Shown: in pieces, positions 1 to 6,401 of the stretch
How the letters are laid out: each line of letters starts with the position of its first letter
Position numbering within the stretch: position 1 is the stretch's first letter
Assembly (NCBI GenBank): GCA_963729365.1
Contig: CAVSNQ010000018.1
Coordinates: forward strand, 1-64,000
Direction of reading: 5' to 3'
DNA: 64,000 bases
DNA from: JASHPR01 sp963729365
GTDB lineage: Bacteria > Actinomycetota > Actinomycetes > Streptosporangiales > Streptosporangiaceae
Notes under the pieces: generated by a model
The model's input: the letters and a program-made list of their open reading frames with translations, nothing else
What the model was told of the DNA's origin: nothing
Database searches by the model: none
Translations under genes and position numbers: made by a program

Positions 1-29
1 TTCGGCTGATGACTGCCTCCCTTATCGAG

Positions 30-521
30 TTAGACTCCAAGCGGCTTCGCTGTCCACTGGTGGACTCCGGTGCACTTGTTGTCGGTCCCGAACTGTAAGG
101 CAATGTGATAACCAGGCCGTTGCCACTGAAGGACGGTGTAGCCCCTGCGGAGAGTCCGGGCATTGGGTAGGCCGAGCCACTTGATTATTTCGGTAAGTGC
201 TCTTTGATCCATGTTGCCCAGTATGCGCACTCGCCAACTCAATTCGCTTTCCATTGGCTTGCGCTCTAACACGTAAGTGCATGTATCATATCGCGAGAAT
301 CGCATTGCATAATGTGGATAGCGTTTCCAGCCTACGGTGAGTCCCCCGGTGACAGGTTCGCCGACGTACCATGCCGGGCGCCCGTATACGGAAGCAACAT
401 CTGTCAATGACCGGCCGAGGAGCCGAGGATTTACAGAGTATTCAGCAGGGATACTTCTAAAGAGCCCACGCCGTGATGGTTTGGCTGGTATCGCGTTGAT
501 TACAGCTTGCCAGTCAGTCAT
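30..521 (-). CDS. Hypothetical protein, lower-GC than neighbours
   Basis: A 163-residue open frame that I do not recognise. Its base composition is visibly lower in GC than the rest of the window, and third codon positions are not strongly G/C, unlike every neighbouring gene. There is no signal peptide, membrane segment or clear catalytic motif. The sequence is rich in Trp, Tyr and Arg (for example VGWKRYPHYAMRF) and soluble in character. No good ribosome binding site is seen before the ATG at 521, so the start is tentative. It may be cargo of the integrative element or a relic from an earlier insertion. Confidence 0.45.
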   Translation of the reverse strand: MTDWQAVINAIPAKPSRRGLFRSIPAEYSVNPRLLGRSLTDVASVYGRPAWYVGEPVTGGLTVGWKRYPHYAMRFSRYDTCTYVLERKPMESELSWRVRILGNMDQRALTEIIKWLGLPNARTLRRGYTVLQWQRPGYHIALQFGTDNKCTGVHQWTAKPLGV

Positions 522-641
522 AGCCGAAGCTTAGGCCACGCGTTTCTAACATGTATCTGGACCAGTCTCATTTCTGATCCAGGCAAGGTAGTTGGGGTTA
601 TCATCGTCGGTTGGCTCGTCGAGATGCCCGGCACTTCGTCG

Positions 642-1073
642 TCAGATGAGGTTGGTTCCGTCATGCTGGCGGATGGCTGGCGCTGCGTTGTCTTCGAGGG
701 CGTCGAGCACGCGGATGGCGAAGGCTTCGTCGGCCAGGCTGACGACCTCCTCGCGGGTCGCCCAGCGGAACTCGCATACCTCGTCGTTGGTAGCCAGCTC
801 TCCGCCAAGGACGTGGCAGCGGAAGACGAGCGAGATTATGCCTCGCTTCATGTTCTTGTACACGCCGCTCAGATTGAGAGGCGCTACGGAGAGCCCGGTT
901 TCCTCGCGAACCTCGCGGCAGACTCCTGCGTGGATCGGCTCGTCGCGTTCGAGGATTCCGCCCGGAGGTTCCCAGTGCAGGTTGTCACGGCGTCTGATCA
1001 GGAGCGCTCGCCGCTGGTCGTCAACGATCACCCCGGCGACACTGACCGAGTGCTGACCTGGGCACCTGTCCAT
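642..1073 (-). CDS. Nudix hydrolase of AICE (Pif-like candidate)
   Basis: Seen: a complete Nudix box (G-x5-E-x7-REVREETGL) at about residues 39-61 of a 143-residue protein. The open frame continues upstream to 1,280, but that would overlap the divergent gntR gene and its operator, so the ATG at 1,073 was chosen. Known: the pSAM2 immunity factor Pif is a Nudix protein that blocks transfer between element-carrying cells, and Nudix genes are common next to the GntR repressor in AICEs. Inferred: it may act in transfer immunity or as a nucleotide-pool hydrolase; the substrate is not predictable. It is divergent from gntR and shares a 96-bp control region with three 10-bp repeats. Confidence 0.8.
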   Translation of the reverse strand: MDRCPGQHSVSVAGVIVDDQRRALLIRRRDNLHWEPPGGILERDEPIHAGVCREVREETGLSVAPLNLSGVYKNMKRGIISLVFRCHVLGGELATNDEVCEFRWATREEVVSLADEAFAIRVLDALEDNAAPAIRQHDGTNLI

Positions 1074-1100
1074 GATGATGATGAGGTTAGCACCGCGGGA

Positions 1101-1130
1101 ACCCGTGGCAACCCGAGGCAACCCGAGGTA
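1101..1130. repeat. Three helically phased 10-bp repeats in Nudix/gntR control region
   Basis: Three consecutive 10-base units (ACCCGTGGCA, ACCCGAGGCA, ACCCGAGGTA) lie between the divergent Nudix and gntR starts. The unit length equals one helical turn, so a protein bound to each would lie on one face of the DNA. No binding protein can be named from the sequence. Confidence 0.6.
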
Positions 1131-1143
1131 GCCTGACATAGAC

Positions 1144-1161
1144 GTGTACACGAGTTGAGGA
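1144..1161. promoter_or_regulatory. Candidate GntR operator over the gntR translation start region
   Basis: The 18-base site matches the site at 2,013-2,030 at 15 of 18 positions. It contains most of a perfect 10-base palindrome, CGTGTACACG (1,143-1,152). It ends inside the Shine-Dalgarno sequence of the gntR gene (start 1,170). This placement suggests autoregulation by the adjacent repressor. Confidence 0.6.
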
Positions 1162-1169
1162 GCGAGCGG

Positions 1170-1961
1170 ATGAGCGCCGATGCTGTGCTCACCGAGACCA
1201 TCGACCCGGCGAGTGATCGTGCCGTCTATAGGCAGATAGCCGATCACCTGCGGGCATCGGTGGTGCGGGGTCGGCTGCACGCAGGTGACCAGCTCCCCTC
1301 AGAGTCGCAGCTCATGGAGCACTACGGCGTCGCCCGGATGACCATCCGCAATGCGCTGCGGGTGCTGCAAGACGAAGGGCTGATCACAGCCGAGCATGGG
1401 CGTGGGGTCTACGTCCGCGCCAGGCCGCCGGTCAGGCGCCTTGCCTCAGACAGGTTTGCCCAGCGTCACCGCAAGGACGGCAAAGCTGCTTTCACCGTCG
1501 AGGCCGAGCAGGCCGGTGCCACTCCCCTGGTCGACATGATCAAGGTGAGAGAGGCCCGCCCGGCAGCAGACATAGCCGAACGGCTGCGGCTCACCGACGA
1601 CGATCGTGTCGTCGTACGCAGCCGCCGCTACTCGCTTGACGGGCGCCCCGTCGAGACCGCCACGTCGTACATCCCGGCCGACTTGGCCAGCGGCACCCCG
1701 ATCGCCGATCCCAATCCCGGGCCTGGCGGTATCTACGCGAGGCTGGAAGAGGCTGGCCACACCCTGGAGCGGTTCACGGAGGAAGTGACCGCCCGCATGC
1801 CGACGCCGGAAGAGACGCGTGCCCTGGCGCTCCCGCCCGGCGTTCCGGTGTTCCGGCTGGTCCGGACCGCATACGACATCACTGGTCGGCCGGTAGAGGT
1901 CTGCGACACGATCATGGCCGCCGACGCCTACGTGCTGGCCTACGATCTGCCTGCGCACTAG
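1170..1961 (+). CDS. GntR/HutC-family transcriptional repressor of AICE (KorSA-like)
   Basis: Seen: a 263-residue protein with an N-terminal winged helix-turn-helix (about residues 20-82, including PSESQLMEHYGVARMTIRNA) and a C-terminal UTRA effector domain (about 100-250). The ATG at 1,170 follows GAGGAG with good spacing; the in-frame TTG at 1,155 lies upstream of that signal. Known: pSAM2 KorSA is a GntR-family repressor that binds its own promoter and that of the activator pra. Inferred: this protein silences the element through the sites at 1,144-1,161 and 2,004-2,029. The effector ligand is unknown. The frame is intact although several transfer and replication genes are broken. Confidence 0.88.
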   Translation: MSADAVLTETIDPASDRAVYRQIADHLRASVVRGRLHAGDQLPSESQLMEHYGVARMTIRNALRVLQDEGLITAEHGRGVYVRARPPVRRLASDRFAQRHRKDGKAAFTVEAEQAGATPLVDMIKVREARPAADIAERLRLTDDDRVVVRSRRYSLDGRPVETATSYIPADLASGTPIADPNPGPGGIYARLEEAGHTLERFTEEVTARMPTPEETRALALPPGVPVFRLVRTAYDITGRPVEVCDTIMAADAYVLAYDLPAH

Positions 1962-1964
1962 GAC

Positions 1965-1993
1965 TTGACACGCCCTCTCGACTCCTCTATATA
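1965..1993 (+). promoter_or_regulatory. Vegetative-type promoter for AICE operon
   Basis: A perfect -35 hexamer TTGACA (1,965-1,970), a 17-base spacer and TATATA (1,988-1,993) form a near-consensus principal-sigma promoter. Expected transcription start is near 2,000, directly before the palindromic operator, giving a repressible promoter for the genes from 2,073 onward. Confidence 0.8.
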
Positions 1994-2003
1994 TGTGGTA
2001 ACT

Positions 2004-2029
2004 CCTCTACACGAGTACACGAGTAGAGG
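2004..2029. promoter_or_regulatory. Palindromic operator downstream of AICE promoter
   Basis: A 26-base inverted repeat pairs 11 of 13 positions, with outer arms CCTCTAC and GTAGAGG and centre GTAC. It lies at the expected transcription start of the promoter at 1,965-1,993. Its right half matches the site in front of gntR, so it is a likely binding site for the GntR protein. Confidence 0.75.
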
Positions 2030-2072
2030 TCAAGTTAACCGCAGACGCGGTTCACGCAGAGAGGAACAGACC

Positions 2073-2411
2073 ATGCGACTTCTGATCGACACGAGCGGCA
2101 TCCAGTTCCGGGTTGCCGGTGCGGCCCGGCCGCGTCCGGACTTCAAGGACAAGGAGCGGCAGGCCACGTCGAGGGACGGGCTGCCGATCTGGACCGTGCG
2201 CCTGGACGCGATCGACACCGGGCGCGAGACCAAGGAAACCATCTGGGTCGAGGTGGCCGGAGACGAGCCCAAGCTGACCTTCGATGGTTTCGCCCAGGTC
2301 CGCGGCCTGGTGTTCGCCCCGTGGGTGGGCCGCGACAACAAGATCCGCCGCGCGTTCCGCGCCGACGCGGTCGAGCCGGTCGTGTCCGGCAAGGCCGTGC
2401 ACGCTGCCTGA
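2073..2411 (+). CDS. Small conserved AICE-type protein, function unknown
   Basis: A 112-residue soluble protein, first gene behind the strong promoter at 1,965. The ATG at 2,073 follows GAGAGGAA with proper spacing; the longer frame from a TTG at 1,965 would begin inside the -35 box and is rejected. The protein has mixed beta-type sequence (TVRLDAIDTG, TIWVEVAGDEPKLTF) and no membrane segment or cysteine motif. Short proteins of this sort commonly open the transfer/replication operon of AICEs, but I know no assigned function. Its position makes it the gene most directly controlled by the GntR repressor. Confidence 0.7.
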   Translation: MRLLIDTSGIQFRVAGAARPRPDFKDKERQATSRDGLPIWTVRLDAIDTGRETKETIWVEVAGDEPKLTFDGFAQVRGLVFAPWVGRDNKIRRAFRADAVEPVVSGKAVHAA

Positions 2412-2416
2412 GCCGT

Positions 2417-2462
2417 CCCGGCCAGCCAGAACCATCCCCTGCCTCGCGATCAGAACAGGAGA
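2417..2462 (+). repeat. Intergenic leader repeat, copy 1 (without hairpin)
   Basis: This copy carries only the 3' half of a leader that recurs at 2,829-2,915 and 3,911-3,990: CCCGGCCAGCCAG, then ATCCCCTGCCTCGCGA and a ribosome binding site. It ends just before the ATG at 2,468. Confidence 0.65.
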
Positions 2463-2467
2463 CCCTC

Positions 2468-2824
2468 ATGACCAGCATCTACATCTACGACCCGAAGGCC
2501 ATTGCGGCGCTTCCCGACCTGCCGCCGCTTCCCATCGGCGCGCTGGTGGTCGCCGCACTCAACCTGGTGGACCAGGCCGCCGACCTGCCCCAGCCGCAGG
2601 CGATCGACGTATCCGACCTGCAGCGCATTGACCTGCAATTCGCCCCCGAGGGGCCGAGCACAAGGGCGATTACCCAGTGGGCGCTGCGGTTCGGCGGCGT
2701 GCTGACCAGCGAACCCCACCAGACCGAGCACGGCCCGCAGACGTGGTGCCGCGTCCAGTTCGACTACTACGGCGTGGCCGTCACGGCCTTCGCTCATCAT
2801 CCCGGCCTGACACAGGCCACCTGA
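2468..2824 (+). CDS. Small AICE-encoded protein, function unknown
   Basis: A 118-residue protein starting at an ATG preceded by AGGAG (2,457-2,461). It is acidic and proline-rich near the N-terminus, with a middle segment resembling an alpha/beta fold (ITQWALRFGGVLTSEPHQTEHGP) and no membrane helix. I do not recognise a family. It sits in the same transcription unit as the 2,073 gene, between two copies of the leader repeat, and probably serves the element rather than the host. Confidence 0.65.
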   Translation: MTSIYIYDPKAIAALPDLPPLPIGALVVAALNLVDQAADLPQPQAIDVSDLQRIDLQFAPEGPSTRAITQWALRFGGVLTSEPHQTEHGPQTWCRVQFDYYGVAVTAFAHHPGLTQAT

Positions 2825-2828
2825 CACA

Positions 2829-2915
2829 GCAGTGCCGGGCCTGGGGGACGGTCATCCCCCGGCCCGGCCAGCCAGGCCACATCCCCTACCTCGCAAAGAA
2901 CAACCAGAAGGAGAC
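2829..2915 (+). repeat. Intergenic leader repeat, copy 2, with GC hairpin 2,834-2,868
   Basis: The leader contains a long hairpin. GCCGGGCC and GGGGGA on the left pair with TCCCCC and GGCCCGGC on the right, with one bulged T and a 6-base loop. A conserved ATCCCCTACCTCGC segment and a ribosome binding site follow, then the ATG at 2,922. The same module recurs at 3,911-3,990. There is no T-run, so simple termination is not obvious; attenuation, RNA processing or translational control are possible. Confidence 0.75.
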
Positions 2916-2921
2916 AATGTC

Positions 2922-3906
2922 ATGCCAGCAAACGTCGAGTCCATGTTCTCGGTCCGCCAGATGCCCTGGCACCGGGAAGGCACCATCCTGGACGACTACC
3001 CCGGCGACTGGGACGCCGCCCGCACCCTCGCCGGGCTGGACTGGGACCCGGTGACCACCGGCGTCTACGCCTTCACCGGCGTCGACCCCGACGGCACCGC
3101 CTGCTACGAGCCCATCGACGGGTGGAAAGCCATCACCCGCTCCGACACCGGAGCCATCCTGTCGGTCAACAAGGAGACCTACACCGTCATCGACCACGCC
3201 GAGATGGGCGAGATCGTCGAAGCCGTCCTCGCCCAGCCCGGCGTCAAGTGGGAAACCGCGGGCGTGCTGGACAGCGGCCGGGCCGTGTGGTGCCTGGCCC
3301 TGCTCGACGAGCCCATCACCTTGCCCGGGGACAACAGCCCCACGCTGCCGTACCTGGCCATCACCAACCGGCACGACGGCACCGCCGCCTGCGCGCTGCG
3401 CGCCACCGCCGTGCGCATCGTGTGCGCCAACACCTTCCGCGCCGCCGAACTCGAAGGCGAGCGCACCGGCACCACGTTCTCATTCATCCACAAGGGCCGC
3501 TGGCGCGACCGCATCGACGAAGCCCGCCGCGCCGTGACCGGCGCCCAAGCCGAGATGCGCCGCTACGCCGACCTGGCCCGCGAGCTGCTCGCCATCCCGA
3601 TCACCCCCGTGCAGCGGGAACGGTTCATCACCGAATTCATCCCCAAGCCCCCCGACGGGCTGATCACCGACCGGGTCGCCCGCAACGTCGACGAGGCGCG
3701 CACGCGCGCTGCGGCTGCTGTTCGACTCGGCCACCAACGAGCAGATCGCTCACACCGCCTACGGCCTGGTCCAGGCCGCTGGCGAATACCTCGACCATGT
3801 CCGCACCGCGCGGTCCTGGGAAACCCGGCTCAACCGGACCCTGATCCGGCCCGAGCCGCTCAAGCACCGGGCCCTCGCACTGGCCCGCGACGTCATCACG
3901 ACCTGA
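2922..3906 (+). pseudogene. DUF932-type plasmid/phage-like protein, frameshifted
   Basis: Seen: residues 1 to about 262 read in one frame (from MPANVESMFSV). Past an alternating CG tract at about 3,696-3,709 the sensible sequence (LRLLFDSATNEQIAHTAYG, ending at the TGA 3,904-3,906) continues one base further on. The total length is 3n+1, as expected for one inserted base. Corrected, the product is about 327 residues, typical for DUF932 proteins of plasmids and AICEs. The uncorrected frame runs as Arg/Pro-rich nonsense to 4,175 across the next gene. It is either an inactivated gene, a sequencing error in a CG repeat, or less likely a programmed shift. Known: the biochemical function of DUF932 is not established. 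Confidence 0.82.
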
Positions 3907-3910
3907 CAAC

Positions 3911-3990
3911 ACAGTGCCGGGCCTGGGGGACGGTCATCCCCCGGCCCGGCCAGCCAGATCAATCCCCTACCTCGCGAAAGAACAGGAGAC
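3911..3990 (+). repeat. Intergenic leader repeat, copy 3, with GC hairpin 3,916-3,950
   Basis: Almost identical to copy 2 over the hairpin and the following CCAGCCAG and AATCCCCTACCTCGCGAAAG segments. It ends in AGGAGAC just before the ATG at 3,997. Such identity between two intergenic leaders, while flanking genes are unrelated, implies a duplicated functional module or recent gene conversion. Confidence 0.75.
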
Positions 3991-3996
3991 CTCGGC

Positions 3997-4236
3997 ATGT
4001 CCCACGCTACCAGCACCCTGCCCGGTGGCGTAGTCCTCGACTGGACACGTGCCCAGATCGGCCCGCTCGCACCCTGCGTGCTGTGCGGCACCCCGGCGCT
4101 GTGCCGGTCCCCGGTCAAGGACGTGCCCTGTCACAAGGGCTGCGCCGAGGCATGGATCAACGACCACGCCGCTGACGCGGCCGACCGCGCCCGGCTCATC
4201 GCCGCCTACACCCCCGGCAGGGGTGACGGCCGGTGA
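3997..4236 (+). CDS. Small Cys-rich AICE protein
   Basis: A 79-residue protein with cysteines in a CVLCGTPALC...CHKGC arrangement at about residues 28-49, suggesting a small metal-binding (zinc-finger-like) fold. The ATG at 3,997 follows AGGAG. Its TGA overlaps the GTG of the next gene by 4 bases, so the two are probably translated together. No named family is recognised. Small zinc-binding proteins are common between DUF932-like and FtsK-like genes of AICEs. Confidence 0.7.
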   Translation: MSHATSTLPGGVVLDWTRAQIGPLAPCVLCGTPALCRSPVKDVPCHKGCAEAWINDHAADAADRARLIAAYTPGRGDGR

Positions 4237-4442
4237 GCGAGTTCCGGGTCATCTACCACGAGCCCGTCTGCCCCGACTGCGGCTCGGACGACATCACCCG
4301 CGACGAGGTCGAGACCGGCGACGGCCTGACCGAGACCGCGCACATCTGCCGCGACTGCGGCGCTGCCTGGCCGCTGGCCTGCGTCACCGACTGGACCATC
4401 CCGGCCAGCACCCCCACGACTCACCCGACCCCGACCACCTGA
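4233..4442 (+). CDS. Small zinc-ribbon protein of AICE
   Basis: A 69-residue protein with two CxxC knuckles (CPDCG at about residues 13-17 and CRDCG at about 38-42), the pattern of a zinc ribbon. It starts at a GTG overlapping the previous stop codon (GTGA) and ends in a short Pro/Thr-rich tail. Inferred: nucleic-acid or protein binding in element maintenance; no specific role can be assigned. Confidence 0.7.
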   Translation: MSEFRVIYHEPVCPDCGSDDITRDEVETGDGLTETAHICRDCGAAWPLACVTDWTIPASTPTTHPTPTT

Positions 4443-4458
4443 CAAGGCGGTAACCCCC

Positions 4459-5101
4459 ATGTTCAAGACCACCACGCGCAGCGGCACTGGCCGCAACCAG
4501 CGCAACAACCCCTACATCCTCGACGACGTGTTCCTCCGGATCCACCACAGCACCGCGGGCATCGCCTGGCGGTGGCGCACCGAGCTGATGCTCCTGATCG
4601 TGACCGTGGCCGCGCTGTGGCGGCTCGCGCTGCTGATCACTGTTATCCGGGCCGCTGTGGCCCTGGCCGGGTTCGTCCTGGCCCTGATGGCCGTACCGGT
4701 CTCGCGCCGGTTCCTGACCCGCCGGTTCTGGTGCGTGCTGGGCCGTCACCGGCTCCAGCGGCTGTGCTACGAAGCACGGCTGCACACCCGGGCCGGGCGC
4801 ATCCCGCTGGTGCTGTGGACCCGGCCGACCAAGGTCGGCGAACGCGCCCGCATCCTGTGCCGCGCCGGGATCTGCGCCGACGACTTCACTGCGCACGCCG
4901 CCGGAAATCGCCGCCGCCTGCTACGCCCGCGAAGCGCGGGTCACCCACAACCCGAAGTGGTCGCACCTGGTGACCATCGACGTCATCCGCCGCGACACCC
5001 TCGCGGCCAGCCAATCCGTGGCATCGCCCCTGCCCGCCCTCAGCGCCTGGCACCAGCCGGATGCGCCCGGCCGTGACCTGGCGGACACCCGCCAGACCTA
5101 A
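4459..5101 (+). pseudogene. AICE membrane protein before the FtsK gene, frameshifted
   Basis: Seen: residues 1 to about 150 read in the first frame, with one or two hydrophobic helices at about 44-80 (LMLLIVTVAALWRLALLI). Near 4,891-4,904 the plausible sequence moves to the next frame, continuing as EIAAACYAREARVTHNPKW and ending at TAA 5,099-5,101. The total length is 3n+1, again one extra base. Known: a membrane protein of about 210 residues with a C-terminal segment of this kind often precedes traSA/ftsK in AICEs and may help plasmid spread. If the shift is real, the protein lacks its C-terminal third. Confidence 0.78.
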
Positions 5102-5113
5102 CCCACGCGGAAC

Positions 5114-5146
5114 GGCAGCGCCCCCGGGCCTGTCCGGGGGCCTGCC
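5114..5146 (+). promoter_or_regulatory. GC-rich hairpin before the FtsK/TraB gene
   Basis: GGCAG (5,114-5,118) and GCCCCCGG (5,120-5,127) pair with CCGGGGGC (5,134-5,141) and CTGCC (5,142-5,146), with one bulged base and a 6-base loop. It sits 34 bases before the ATG at 5,180, in the same position as the leader hairpins of the DUF932 and Cys-rich genes. No T-run follows. Confidence 0.6.
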
Positions 5147-5179
5147 CTTCCTCCTGCTACCCGAACGGAGGCCACCACC

Positions 5180-6001
5180 ATGACCACCATCACCACCACC
5201 GTCACCGTGCCGGTGTTCCCGCTGTCCATGTTCGGCCCGGTACACCTGGGCATCGACGAGCACGGCGAGACCGTCTGCGTCGACCTGGCCGAGCGCAACA
5301 TGCTGCTCGGCGGCGAACCCGGCGGCGGCAAGTCCAACGCCCTCAACCTCATCGTCGCCCACGGCGCCCTGTCCGGCGACTGCAAGCTCATCCTGATCGA
5401 CGGCAAGCAGGTCGAGCTCGGACCCTGGCGGCACTGCGCCGACCGGTTCATCGGACCGTACATCAAAGACGCCCTCGACTGCGCCAACGATCTCCAGCAG
5501 ATCATGAACACCCGCTACCACCAGCTCCTGGCCGCAGGCCAGCGGAAGATCACCCCCCAGTCGGGGGAGCCGGTGTACCTGGTCGTCATCGACGAGTACG
5601 CCTACTTCTCCGCCACCGTCGGCACCAAAGCCCAGCAAGCCGAGTACTCCGCGCTCACCCGCGACCTGGTCGCCCGCGGCCGCGCCGCAGGCGTCATCGT
5701 CATCCTGGCCACCCAGCGGCCCTCCCACCAGGTCATCGACCCCAGCCTGCGCGACCTGTTCGGCTACCGGTGGGCGTTCCGCTGCACCACCGACTCCTCC
5801 TCCGACACCGTCCTCGGCCACGGCTGGGCCGGGGAAGGCTACTCCGCCGCCAGCATCGACCCCCTCGCCCGCGGCGTGTCCTGGCTGCTGTCCGAAACCG
5901 GCGTCCCCCGCCGCATCAAGACCGCCTACCTCACCGACCGCCAGATCGCCGAACTGGCCGCCTACGCCGCCCAGCTCCGCCGCAAGGAGGTCGCGGCATG
6001 A
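5180..6001 (+). CDS. FtsK/SpoIIIE-type conjugal DNA translocase (TraSA/TraB-like)
   Basis: Seen: a 273-residue protein with Walker A GGEPGGGKSN at about residues 43-52, Walker B YLVVIDEY at about 132-139 and the ATQRPS segment typical of FtsK-type motors. The length and ends match complete AICE translocases. Known: in pSAM2-like elements a single hexameric FtsK-like pump moves double-stranded DNA between mycelial cells. The ATG follows GGAGG, and the stop overlaps the next gene by four bases (ATGA). This frame is intact while both flanking genes are shifted. Confidence 0.9.
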   Translation: MTTITTTVTVPVFPLSMFGPVHLGIDEHGETVCVDLAERNMLLGGEPGGGKSNALNLIVAHGALSGDCKLILIDGKQVELGPWRHCADRFIGPYIKDALDCANDLQQIMNTRYHQLLAAGQRKITPQSGEPVYLVVIDEYAYFSATVGTKAQQAEYSALTRDLVARGRAAGVIVILATQRPSHQVIDPSLRDLFGYRWAFRCTTDSSSDTVLGHGWAGEGYSAASIDPLARGVSWLLSETGVPRRIKTAYLTDRQIAELAAYAAQLRRKEVAA

Positions 6002-6351
6002 GCCCCGTACACGCACCCGCCAGCCAGCCCGGCTCAGACCAAGGGCGCCCGGCTGACAGCACGAACACCGTCAACACCCGCTTGACACTCAACCGGGCGC
6101 GGCCGGTCGTCGAGAACGACGCCTACGCCGCGTTCGCCCGCCGCATCCTGGCGGCCTACGCCCGCCGCATCGCCGACGGCGACATCGAATCCCTCACCCA
6201 CATGACCGGCCTGGCCGACGACATCGACACCGCCATCGGCAACGCCATCACCGGCCTGCGCGACCTCGGCTACTCCTGGGCCGACATCGGCTCCCGGCTC
6301 GGCGTCACCCGCCAGGCCGCCCAGCAACGCTGGGGAGGCCCCCACCCGTGA
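5998..6351 (+). CDS. Helix-turn-helix protein between tra and rep genes
   Basis: A 117-residue protein whose C-terminus, LGYSWADIGSRLGVTRQAAQQRW (about residues 90-112), is a clear helix-turn-helix like sigma region 4. The N-terminus is a low-complexity linker and the middle is helical. It overlaps the FtsK gene by ATGA, implying coupled translation. Similar short HTH proteins sit between the translocase and the initiator in many AICEs. The role, perhaps DNA binding at the replication or transfer locus, is not proven. Confidence 0.75.
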   Translation: MSPVHAPASQPGSDQGRPADSTNTVNTRLTLNRARPVVENDAYAAFARRILAAYARRIADGDIESLTHMTGLADDIDTAIGNAITGLRDLGYSWADIGSRLGVTRQAAQQRWGGPHP

Positions 6352-6369
6352 CCGTCGCGACGGTTCCCC

Positions 6370-6401
6370 TCATCCCCGGCCCGCCCACGGCCCGGGGATG
6401 A
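6370..6401 (+). promoter_or_regulatory. Hairpin enclosing the rep start codon
   Basis: A perfect 10-bp stem (TCATCCCCGG at 6,370-6,379 with CCGGGGATGA at 6,392-6,401) holds the candidate rep ATG (6,398-6,400) inside its right arm. Folding would hide the start codon and could limit initiator synthesis. It resembles the TCATCCCCC arm of the leader hairpins upstream. Confidence 0.55.

Noticed and set aside
1..640. attL copy of the tRNA-Pro 3' end
   Set aside because: I searched for the GTGGCCGGATTTGAACC segment and its complement and did not find it, so the left end must lie outside.
507..1136. Long plus-strand frame opposite the Nudix gene
   Set aside because: It mirrors the Nudix coding sequence; the minus strand has a full Nudix box, and the plus-strand product has no motif.
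1965..2072. N-terminal extension of the 112-residue protein
   Set aside because: The TTG at 1,965 is the -35 hexamer of the promoter, and a good ribosome binding site precedes ATG 2,073.
3122..3844. 240-residue Arg/His/Pro-rich frame within the DUF932 gene
   Set aside because: Composition is that of an out-of-frame reading of high-GC DNA; the DUF932 frame shows family-like sequence.
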